DNA of 5,783 nucleotides from Candidatus Altimarinota bacterium (GCA_021129445.1 JAJOLG010000057.1:1-5783), one strand, 5' to 3'; positions 1-5,783 are shown, numbered from the stretch's first letter. The notes: generated by a model not told the origin, from the sequence alone. Numbers and translations are program-made.

Positions 1-2
1 TA

Positions 3-137
3 AATTGTAAAAATTTTCAAAATTATAACTGCTTTTTCATTGTGAAAATAATGATTTGCAAGAAAATCTGCTCAGAAAAAAAGTCCATAAGCGATAAAAA
101 TTCAAGTTATCATTTGAATTGCAAATGTGTAAAATAA
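3..137 (+). CDS. Possible 3' end of a cysteine-rich ORF, cut by the window edge
   Basis: This frame is open from the window edge to a TAA at 135-137, about 44 codons. It encodes six cysteines, some in short-spaced pairs (for example NCKC near the end), and several lysines. It contains no TGA and no glycine at all, so codon use neither supports nor excludes it. An internal ATG at 51 would give a 28-aa peptide. I recognise no family. It could be the tail of a protein starting outside the window, the upstream part of a frame-broken gene continuing into the ORF at 169-351, or chance in AT-rich DNA with only two stop codons. Confidence 0.15.
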   Translation, partial: NCKNFQNYNCFFIVKIMICKKICSEKKSISDKNSSYHLNCKCVK

Positions 138-168
138 TATTGTTTTTACCTTATCATATTTTTTTTCT

Positions 169-351
169 GTGATAAATTTTGGCAAAAAATATTGTAAACT
201 TTCTGTTAATCAAAAATCATTATACATTGAAATTAGTCAAACAAATGATAAAATTCAATACAAAAGTCAAACATCAGAGACCGAAAGTGAATCAGAAACT
301 AAAATTTTTACAATGTATCAAGTTGGTGCGATGATAAATGAAAAAAAATAA
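169..351 (+). CDS. Small hypothetical protein, polar and Ser/Thr/Glu-rich
   Basis: A 60-aa ORF with a GTG start. The frame is open back to a TAA at 130-132 and has no ATG before this point. The N-terminal half is basic (FGKKYCKLS). The middle is a run of Ser, Glu and Thr (TSETESESET), and the protein ends MINEKK. Its two glycine codons besides none of TGA type are GGC and GGT, whereas the larger genes here use TGA for most glycines, so it is either not coding or unlike its neighbours. In its favour, its stop overlaps the start of the next ORF (338) by 14 nt, as in a tight operon. I do not recognise the product. Confidence 0.3.
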   Translation: MINFGKKYCKLSVNQKSLYIEISQTNDKIQYKSQTSETESESETKIFTMYQVGAMINEKK

Positions 352-556
352 AGCCAAAAGCCTTTTTTTAAAAATTTTTCTGAAAGCGATTTATGTTGGT
401 CTATCATTTTTATTCTTTAAAATTTACAAAATTATTTTTAAGTGTATTTATTATTTAGTCAATTTTTTTAAAAATTTGATATTTTATAAAACTTGACACA
501 AAAAAATTTTAACTAAAAATACATCACTGTTTTGAGTTTTTTGTTTTATAAAATAA
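338..556 (+). CDS. Small putative membrane protein upstream of yvcK
   Basis: Read with UGA as glycine, ATG 338 opens a 72-aa protein ending at TAA 554-556. It includes two in-frame TGA codons (residues 53 and 66). After a basic start (MKKNKAKS), residues 9-50 are hydrophobic and aromatic with spaced lysines (LFLKIFLKAIYVGLSFLFF, then IFKCIYYLVNFFKNLIF). This is compatible with one or two membrane helices or with amphipathic membrane-binding helices. The tail is KTGHKKILTKNTSLFG followed by a short hydrophobic end. The ORF overlaps the upstream one by 14 nt and stops 8 nt before yvcK, which argues for a real operon member. T-rich DNA readily gives Phe/Ile/Leu-rich chance frames, so support is moderate. 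The family is unknown. Confidence 0.45.
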
Positions 557-564
557 TATTTTTT

Positions 565-1923
565 ATGAAAATCGTCACAATTTGATGATGAAATTGACAA
601 TCAAATTTGCTTTCAGCATTTTATGAATATCTTTGAAAAAATGAAAAAATGAGGAAGATCGTCAAATTATCCGCAATTGTTTCCATGAGTGATGATGGAA
701 GAACGACTTGAAAATTGATGAGGGCATTTGACAGCGAATTATGAATTCATTTGCCACCTCCGTGAGATTTGAGAAGGTGTTTATTTGCCTTGTCTGATTC
801 GAAATTTAGAAAAAATTTTCAGATGCTTTTTGAATCTTTGGTTTCTGACGAAGATGAGCCAATAAAAAATTTTACGATTAAAAAAATATTTTTTGAGACT
901 ATAAAAAAAATTTTGTCTGATGAAAAAATTTTTCCAATTACTGAAAAAATTTATGAAGATTGAAGGAAAATAATTATTGAAGAAAAAAATTTTTCTGATG
1001 AAGAAAAAAAACTTTTACAGGTAAAAAAGAATTTTGAAGAATTTCTGCATCAAGAGTGATTTTTTTTCGAGCATGTTAAAAAAATTTTGTGAGAATTTTT
1101 AGATTACAAAATCCCGCTTGAAGAAGTGATAAAATGACATAAATGTTGAAATTTGATTATGGCTGGACTTTACACGGAAAAGTGAAAATTTTGAGCGATG
1201 ATTCAAAGGATTCATAAATTGATGAAAGTGCCATTTGATGTAATTCCTGTGACAATGGAGAAGGCAAACATTATTGCTGAAACTGATAAATGAGAGGTGA
1301 TTGAGTCGCAAGATGCGATTTCAAATGCGGTAGATTACGAGTGAAGAATTGAGACTTTGCAATTAACAGATTGTTCAAAAGAGTCAGATTTTAATCCATA
1401 TGCTTGAAAAAAAATTGAAGAAGCGGATTATATTTTTATTTGACCGTGAGATATTTTTACTTCAATTTGAGCAAATTTTATTTTTCCAAAAACAAAATGA
1501 TATTTTCAAAATACAAAAGCGAAAATTTATTTTATTGCAAATAATACAAATAAAAAATGAGAAGCGAGTTGATTTAAAGTTATTGATTTTATTGATGAAG
1601 TGATAAATTTTTTGTGAGTGAAGATTGATTGAATTTTTGTGAATAATAAAAGGTTGGATTTGAATTTGGCAGATTTGGATAGATTTAAAAATGATATTTC
1701 TGTAAAATGATGAGATTTTGTTTATACAACTCCGCAAGAAGAGGAGTATTTTAAGGCAAAATGAATAAAAGTGATAAAGTGAGATTTTTTGGACAGAAAA
1801 ACATTTTACAAGCATAATAAAGAAAATTTGATGGAAAAAATTTTTGATGAAATTGAGGATACAAAAGAGGAGAGGATTTCAAGAAAATTTATTGATTTTA
1901 TGAAAAAGGCTTTTGGAAAATAA
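565..1923 (+). CDS. yvcK: YvcK/CofD-like family protein (gluconeogenesis factor type), complete, UGA = Gly
   Basis: A 452-aa protein of the YvcK/CofD-like superfamily. Known members bind nucleotide sugars (UDP-GlcNAc in Bacillus YvcK) and influence cell shape and envelope precursor supply; CofD itself is a 2-phospho-L-lactate transferase. Seen here: the N-terminal glycine loop IVTIGGGNGQSNLL (3-16), SMSDDGRTTGKL (40-51), PPPGDLRRCLFALSD (64-78), HKCGNL (192-197), VIPVT (226-230) and IGPGDIFTSIGAN (292-304), in the family order. About 30 of 33 glycines are TGA, including all four in the first loop. The segment between PPPGDLRR and HKCGNL is about 115 residues, where typical YvcK proteins (roughly 310-330 aa) have a few dozen; it is Lys/Glu-rich and probably helical. 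The C-terminus is also long and charged. ATG 565 is chosen because the glycine-loop strand begins at once. No Shine-Dalgarno is visible. The gene lies 8 nt after the preceding ORF and ends at a terminator. The exact ligand is inferred only from the family. Confidence 0.93.
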
Positions 1924-1929
1924 AAAATG

Positions 1930-1969
1930 AAAAATTCTTGCTTTGGCAGGAATTTTTTTTTATTTTTTT
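1930..1969 (+). terminator. Intrinsic terminator after yvcK
   Basis: The arms 1930-1941 (AAAAATTCTTGC) and 1946-1957 (GCAGGAATTTTT) pair over 12 bp with one T-G wobble around a 4-nt loop (TTTG). Then comes a tract that is almost all T up to 1969. It begins 7 nt after the yvcK stop, the expected place. This is the best-formed terminator in the window. Confidence 0.82.
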
Positions 1970-1986
1970 AAAAAATAATTTTATTT

Positions 1987-2145
1987 ATGTCAAACATCCG
2001 TGAAAATAAAAGGTTTAATATGAAAAAAGAGATTAAAAATTCGATTTTTGAGAGTGATTATACGCATGAGGAACTTTCTTGTGAATTAGAAACAATTTAT
2101 CAAAATTGAAATTTTTGAGTTTTAAGGAATGAATGGACCTTGTAA
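1987..2145 (+). CDS. Small hypothetical protein before the toxin remnant (antitoxin position)
   Basis: A 52-aa ORF from ATG 1987 to TAA 2143-2145. It has two in-frame TGA codons read as Gly (QNGNFGV) and one TGG tryptophan (NEW). The product is basic at the N-terminus (RENKRFNMKKEIKN) and acidic in the middle (FESDYTHEELSCELETIY). A second in-frame ATG at 2020, preceded by AAAGG six bases upstream, would give 41 aa and has the better ribosome-binding context. I do not recognise a domain. Its place 35 nt upstream of a RelE/ParE-like toxin remnant and its small size fit an antitoxin, possibly shortened, but this is inference from position only. In the other two frames the reading continues to about 2200, so a frameshift near the end is possible. 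There is little room for its own promoter after the terminator. Confidence 0.45.
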
Positions 2146-2180
2146 GGAAAAATACTGAGAAAATTATAAAAATACAGAAT

Positions 2181-2494
2181 ATGAAAAATAAATATTTATT
2201 ATAAAATAATTTTAACTACTGAATATATTGAAATTTTAGATCTGTTAAAAACAGTATTATTCTAAATTTTTATATTGAGATTTTTTAAGAAATTTTGATA
2301 CTTTTATTTGATTAAATATTTTAAAATTAAATATTTTACCGCACAGATGTAAAATATTTAATGAAAAATTATGAATTCGAGTTTTAATTATTGAATGAAA
2401 ATACAAAATATTTTACAAAATCAACGAAATGAAAAAAGAAGTTTACATTTTAAAAATTTTTTTAATTAGTCAAAATGATGAAAATTTTTTTTAA
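2181..2494 (+). pseudogene. Frame-broken RelE/ParE-family toxin remnant
   Basis: RelE/ParE toxins are small proteins of about 90-105 aa; RelE members cleave ribosome-bound mRNA and ParE members poison gyrase. Here the C-terminal two thirds is one open frame, about 2249-2494, with no start codon. It reads ILPHRCKIF, then GIRVLIIEGKYKIFYKINE, then EVYILKIF, which matches the family's closing beta strands (YRVLI..YLIFYKI....VYILRI). The expected N-terminus lies in another frame at 2188-2250 (NIYYKIILTTEYIEILDLLK). ATG 2181 is in yet another frame and stops after seven codons. Removing one A from each of two five-A runs (2184-2188 and 2247-2251) would restore a single ORF of about 103 aa starting MKINIYYKIILTTEYIEI, the normal family length. 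It ends 6 nt before the next gene, in the same frame. Sequencing error or slippage at A-runs is the alternative to true decay. It includes a CGA Arg codon (2378), a codon I did not see in the intact genes. Confidence 0.65.
2311..2362 (+). repeat. 15-bp tandem duplication plus inverted third copy
   Basis: The 13-mer ATTAAATATTTTA occurs at 2311-2323 and 2326-2338, a tandem unit of 15 bp, and again inverted at 2350-2362 (TAAAATATTTAAT). The second and third copies form a perfect 14-bp inverted repeat (2326-2339 with 2349-2362) around the 9-nt loop CGCACAGAT. In the toxin frame the direct copies encode LNILK-LNILP, so the duplication is in frame. The repeat is seen directly. Whether it is an operator-like array or just AT-rich repetition is not known. 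Confidence 0.8.
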
Positions 2495-2500
2495 AAACAA

Positions 2501-4996
2501 ATGCCACAAATACAATTTTTTTTACCGGCTATGATAATTTTTTTTACAATAATTTTGTGATATTTTTTTTATAAAATTTTTCGTAAAAATCAGAGGAGAA
2601 ATGCGGATTTTGAGAGATCGATGGACTTGATTTTTTTGAATTTATCTTTTCCGATAAAGGATTCAAGGCAGGATAAAGATAATGATGCAGAATCAGTTTG
2701 AGGGTCTGATTTTAAGGCTTATTCTGATGTTATGACTCAGCTTTACGAGTCGCTTTATTCTATTTATTCTGGAAATAAAGAATATGAATGAGAGGATTTT
2801 TTCTCTTTTGAGATGGCGGTTATTAAGAAGAGGTTGCATTTTTATATGGTGATACCGAGGTCTGCGAGGATTTTGATAGAAAAAAAACTATCTTCTTTTT
2901 ATCCAGATATTTTTATTGATGATGTAAAAGATTACAATATTTTCAGAGAAAGTTCAAAGGTTGCGACAAAAGTTTTTTTATTTGAAAAAGAGGAGTATTT
3001 TCCGATAAAAACTTATGATAAAATGTCAGCAGATCCGTTGAATACAATTATAAATTGACTTTCAAAGTTTGAGGAAGATGAAACTGTTGCAATTCAATTG
3101 ACGCTGAGACCTGTAAAAGAGTGATGGCAAGAGGATTGAAAGAAAAAATCTGAAGATTTGTGAAAATGAAAAAAAGAAGATAAAAAAAGTGTTTGGAGAT
3201 TTTTTAATCCGATAAATTGGATAAAATGATTTTTTTATTTGCTTTTAAATGATGCACCGAAAGAAGATAAAGATGATGAGTGATGAAAATTGACAAAATG
3301 AGAACAAGAAATTGTTGAACTTTTAGAGGAGAAAATTTGAAAAAATTGATTTGAGTCTGTGATGAGAATTATTACAACCGCTGATGATCAAAAAAGGGCA
3401 GATGCGAATATGGATATTATTTCTCAGGCTTTTGAGCAATATATGGACCCATGAACAAATGCTTTTAAAGAAGTAGAAGATGAAATTTCAGAGGATACAA
3501 TTTTTAATTACTGAATGAGAAATTTTGATTTTCATCAAGGTTTTTTTGATAAAATTTTTTGAAATGAGAAAAAGTTGATGATTTTGTCGCCAAAAGAATT
3601 GACATCATTTTACCATTTTCCAAATATAAAATTTAATAAATCCATTGTAATTAAATGGCAGGAATTTAAAATTGCACCAGCTCCAGCAGATTTGCCAGAA
3701 TCTTGAATTTTGATTTGAGTAAATTCTTACAGATGAGTTGAAAGGGAAATTAGGGTTTTGCCAGATGATAGAATGAGGCATTTTTACATTATTTGAAAAT
3801 CTTGAACTTGAAAATCTACGATAATTACGACAATGGTGAGGCAAGATTTGGCAAATTGAGAGTGAGTTTGTATTATTGATCCGCATGGGGATTTGGTTGA
3901 GGATGCGCTTGAATATGTGCCAAGACATAGGGCTGATGATATAATTGTGTTTAATCCATGAGATTTGGAAAGACCAATGTGATTGAATTTATTTGAAGCT
4001 GAGTGAGATGACAAAAAAGAATTTGTTTCACAAGAGGCTTTATGAATTATGATAAAACTTTATTGAGAAGAGATTTTTTGACCTCGTCTTCAAACTTATT
4101 TTAGAAATGGAGTTTTGACATTGATGGCTGATGATGAAAATTGAGCAACGATTATTGATATTATGAGGCTTTTTACCGATGAACCTTATCAGAAAATGAA
4201 AGTTGCAAAATTAAAAAATCCAGAGGTTAGATCGTTTTGGGAAAAGGAAATGGCAAATACTGGTGAAAGGGAAAAAATGGAGATTATTCCATATTTTGCA
4301 GCAAAATTTTCTCCATTTAAGACAAATTCTCAAATTCGTAATATTATTTGACAGCCAAAATCATGATTTGATTTCCGTGATGTAATGGATAATCAGAAAA
4401 TTTTATTGGTAAATCTTTCAAAATGAAAATTGTGAGATTTGAATGCAAAACTTTTGTGAATGATTATGGTTTCAAAGATTCAAATGGCAGCGATGAGTCG
4501 TGCCGATATTGAGTGAAAAGACAGAAAGGATTTTTATCTTTATGTTGATGAGTTTCAAAACTTCGTGACAGAGTCTTTTGAATCGATTTTGTCTGAGGCT
4601 CGTAAATATCGTTTGTGATTGATTATTGCACATCAATATATTTCACAAATTACAAAAATGAATTGAAAAGAGGACCATGCGATTAAAGATGCAGTTTTTT
4701 GAAATGTTTGATCGATGATGAATTTTAAAATCTGAGCAGAGGATGGGGAGATTATGGAAAAAGAATTTGCACCGGTTTTTACAGCTCAAGATCTTGTAAA
4801 TATTGCAAATTATAACGCTTACATAAAATTGAATATTAAATGAACAACATCAAGAGGGTTTTCAATGAAGACGATTTATGATACTTCTGGTGCGGATCCT
4901 GAGGCTGCGAAGGCCTATAAACAGTTGTCGAGATTGAAGTATGCGAGAAAAAGAGAATTTGTTGAAAAGGAGATTGCGAGGAGGATTGAGGGGTAA
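2501..4996 (+). CDS. Membrane-anchored VirD4/TraG-like P-loop ATPase (conjugative coupling-protein superfamily)
   Basis: An 831-aa protein reading through about 44 TGA codons as Gly, of about 54 glycines. It starts with one transmembrane helix (about residues 6-27, FFLPAMIIFFTIILGYFFY) and a basic stop (KIFRKNQRR), which predicts a cytoplasmic body. Residues 30-207 are an uncharacterised N-terminal domain. Residues 208-267 are a Lys/Glu/Gly-rich linker with a hydrophobic patch (RFFNPINWIKGFFYLLL). The ATPase core has Walker A GKSGTGKST (432-440), IIDPHGDL (458-465), GLNLFE (494-499), TNSQIRNIIG (608-617), Walker B FYLYVDEF (678-685, D683/E684) and AHQYISQI (710-717). The DPHGDL and AHQY motifs are typical of the VirD4/TraG/TraD type IV coupling ATPases that move DNA or protein through the membrane. 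No relaxase, VirB4 or pilus gene lies beside it here. CPR genomes carry such ATPases linked to pili or DNA uptake, so export, import or conjugation are all possible. No Shine-Dalgarno precedes ATG 2501; the start fits the TM segment and follows the toxin remnant by 6 nt. Confidence 0.92.
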
Positions 4997-5014
4997 AATG
5001 ATAAAATATGAATT

Positions 5015-5125
5015 ATGAATAATAAAATAGATAGTCTTAAAAAAAGATTTATAAAAAAAATATGAATTATTGATAAAAATGAATTTTTAGAAATTAAAAA
5101 AATACTTAAAAATCTGTATTTTTAA
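5015..5125 (+). CDS. Possible very small basic protein
   Basis: ATG 5015 opens 36 codons to TAA 5123-5125. The product is Lys/Ile-rich, begins MNNKIDSLKKRFIKKIG and ends IKKILKNLYF, and would form a basic amphipathic helix. It has one TGA glycine. It begins 18 nt after the ATPase stop. Its last eight codons lie inside the terminator hairpin at 5101-5130, which is unusual for an intact gene and may mean it is chance or a truncated remnant. No family is recognised. Confidence 0.2.
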
Positions 5126-5143
5126 GTATTAAATATTTTTTTT
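5101..5143 (+). terminator. Hairpin terminator after the VirD4-like gene
   Basis: The arms AATACTTAAAAAT (5101-5113) and ATTTTTAAGTATT (5118-5130) are a perfect 13-bp inverted repeat with a CTGT loop. They are followed by AAAT, A and eight T (5136-5143). The stem is AT-rich and so weak, and the T-run starts five bases after it, but both the position about 100 nt after the ATPase stop and the T-tract fit termination. Confidence 0.6.
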
Positions 5144-5184
5144 GGCCCAGATAAAAAATCTGGGGTGGGTCCCGAAGGAATTTG
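5144..5184. other. GC-rich hairpin patch, possible repeat or RNA fragment
   Basis: In a strongly AT-rich region this stretch is GC-rich. It holds the perfect 7-bp hairpin CCCAGAT (5146-5152) / ATCTGGG (5158-5164) with an A5 loop, followed by GTGGGTCCCGAAGGAATTTG. On the minus strand the latter reads CCTTCGGGACCCACC, which resembles the 3' half of a T-stem, an acceptor 3' strand and CC(A) of a tRNA. The T-loop does not fit well, and no tRNA 5' half follows on that strand, so no tRNA gene is called. It has no T-run after it on either strand and is unlikely to be a terminator. Possible readings are a dispersed genomic repeat, a small structured RNA, or a tRNA-end remnant left by an integration. 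Confidence 0.35.
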
Positions 5185-5226
5185 TAAATGAAAGATAATT
5201 AAATAAAAAATAAAGTAAATAAAAAA
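5185..5226 (+). other. A-rich leader before the SufC-like gene, no clear signal
   Basis: This stretch is almost only A and T (TAAATGAAAGATAATTAAAT and on). TAATTA and TAAAGT could serve as weak -10 elements, but no -35 at proper spacing and no Shine-Dalgarno before ATG 5227 can be supported. A promoter is expected here because a terminator lies just upstream. Confidence 0.3.
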
Positions 5227-5783
5227 ATGCTAAAAATAAACAAAATAAATTTAAAAATTTGAGAAAAAAAAATATTGAATGATATTTCGTTTGAAGTAAA
5301 AAAATGAGAGATTTTCAATATTTTATGACATAATTGAAGTTGAAAAACTTCACTTTTAAAGTCAATAATTTGATTAAATAAAGTAAATTGAGAAATTTTT
5401 TTTGATGGTGAAAATATTTCAAAATTGGATATTTCAGAAAAATCTGAAAAGTGAATTTCTTATATTATGCAAGAAATTCCAGAGTATACCTGAATTTCTA
5501 TAAAAAATTATATTAAAAAAATTTTGGAGAAAAATTGAAAAAAAATTGATGATGAAAAAATTTTTTTTGAGTTAAAAAATTTTTTTACAAATTTTTGACT
5601 TGATTTTGAAAAATATCAGGAAAGATATTTTGATTCGCATTTATCTTGATGAGAAAGGAAAAAAATTGAGATTATTACAAATTTTTTGATGGATAAAAAA
5701 TTTTATTTACTTGATGAAATTGAGGCTTCGTTGGATGCGACTTCGAGAGATGTTTTAATAAAAATTATCAAGGAAAAAAATCA
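5227..5783 (+). CDS. sufC: SufC-like ABC ATPase (Fe-S cluster assembly type), 3' end outside the window
   Basis: The first 185 residues of an ABC ATPase, with 13 of 14 glycines written TGA. SufC is the ATPase of the cytosolic SufBCD scaffold that assembles iron-sulfur clusters. Seen: Walker A GHNGSGKTSL (34-43, His where most have Pro), Q-loop Q82 in YIMQEIPEYTGISIKNYI (79-96), signature LSGGERKKIEI (139-149), Walker B/D-loop FYLLDEIEASLD (159-170). The SGGE-(K/R)-K-x-E signature, the Pro-(3)-Gly-hydrophobic-Ser stretch after the Q-loop and the DEI(D/E) Walker B are SufC features, as against ordinary transporter ATPases. The H-loop and C-terminus are cut off. SufC is normally about 245-260 aa, so about 65 residues are missing. 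SufB/SufD are not in the window; they may follow. A generic ABC transporter subunit is the alternative. Confidence 0.75.

Noticed and set aside
352-372. Terminator after the ORF at 169-351 (GCC AAAA GCC then T7)
   Set aside because: The GCC pair is a direct, not inverted, repeat, so no GC stem forms; the bases are also codons of the next ORF.
493-521. TTGACA promoter -35 at 493-498
   Set aside because: A perfect -35, but no good -10 at 16-18 bp, and it lies inside the 72-aa ORF (ACT TGA CAC = Thr-Gly-His).
532-564. Leaderless yvcK promoter (TTGAGT, 16 bp, TAATAT)
   Set aside because: Such matches are expected by chance in this AT-rich DNA, and the upstream ORF ends inside it, so operon transcription is simpler.
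769-963. Short separate genes at 769-963, 2813-3058 and 4163-4351
   Set aside because: They are pieces of the yvcK-like and VirD4-like genes bounded by TGA, which is glycine here.
1099-1311. Minus-strand ORF inside yvcK
   Set aside because: It lies wholly within the strongly supported YvcK-like gene and has no recognisable product; it is a shadow of AT-rich coding sequence.
1400-1603. Plus-strand ORF in a second frame of yvcK
   Set aside because: Covers the IGPGDIFTSIGAN region that is clearly coded in the yvcK frame.
1462-1815. Minus-strand 117-aa ORF inside yvcK
   Set aside because: Opposite to the C-terminal YvcK motifs; composition is Ile/Phe/Lys noise and no family is recognisable.
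2429-2494. 21-aa leader peptide before the VirD4-like gene
   Set aside because: It is the C-terminal end of the RelE/ParE-like remnant in the same frame, not an independent peptide.
3605-4014. Two minus-strand ORFs opposite the Walker A region of the ATPase
   Set aside because: The plus strand holds conserved ATPase motifs here; TCA (antisense of TGA) makes long open antisense frames by chance.
5144-5184. Minus-strand tRNA gene
   Set aside because: Only a 3'-end-like stretch is seen; the T-loop is irregular and no anticodon arm, D-arm or 5' acceptor strand follows.
1-5783. CRISPR array, transposase, rRNA
   Set aside because: No regularly spaced repeats, no transposase motifs in any frame under code 25, and no rRNA-like conserved stretch was seen.

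Overview
The window is very AT-rich and can be read sensibly only if in-frame UGA is glycine and UAA/UAG are the stops (genetic code 25). This is visible directly. The Walker A loops of two unrelated ATPases, the glycine loop of a YvcK-like protein and an ABC signature motif all have TGA exactly where the families have glycine, while tryptophan in the same genes is TGG. From established knowledge this code belongs to the Patescibacteria/CPR lineages Gracilibacteria (BD1-5) and Absconditabacteria (SR1). The sequence alone does not clearly separate the two. Standard-code gene calling breaks every large gene here into fragments.

Layout, all real genes on the + strand. Positions 1-556 hold weakly supported small reading frames: the tail of a Cys-rich frame (to 137), a small polar ORF (169-351), and a 72-aa Lys/Phe-rich putative membrane protein (338-556) that overlaps the previous ORF by 14 nt and ends 8 nt before the next gene. 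Next is a complete yvcK/CofD-like gene (565-1923, 452 aa) with an enlarged helical insert, closed by a good intrinsic terminator (1930-1969). Positions 1987-2494 look like a decayed toxin-antitoxin-type locus: a 52-aa unknown ORF, then a RelE/ParE-like toxin remnant whose frame breaks at two short A-runs and which carries a 15-bp in-frame tandem duplication. The largest gene (2501-4996, 831 aa) is a membrane-anchored VirD4/TraG-like P-loop ATPase. After it come a possible 36-aa ORF, a hairpin terminator (5101-5143) and a short GC-rich hairpin patch with some resemblance to an antisense tRNA 3' end. The window ends inside a SufC-like ABC ATPase (5227 to the edge).

Functional links: the small ORFs and yvcK are packed like an operon. 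The VirD4-like ATPase and the SufC-like ATPase are separate transcription units by spacing and terminators. Ribosome binding sites are essentially absent: no start of a major gene has a convincing GGAGG-like motif, so starts rest on protein alignment and reading-frame limits.
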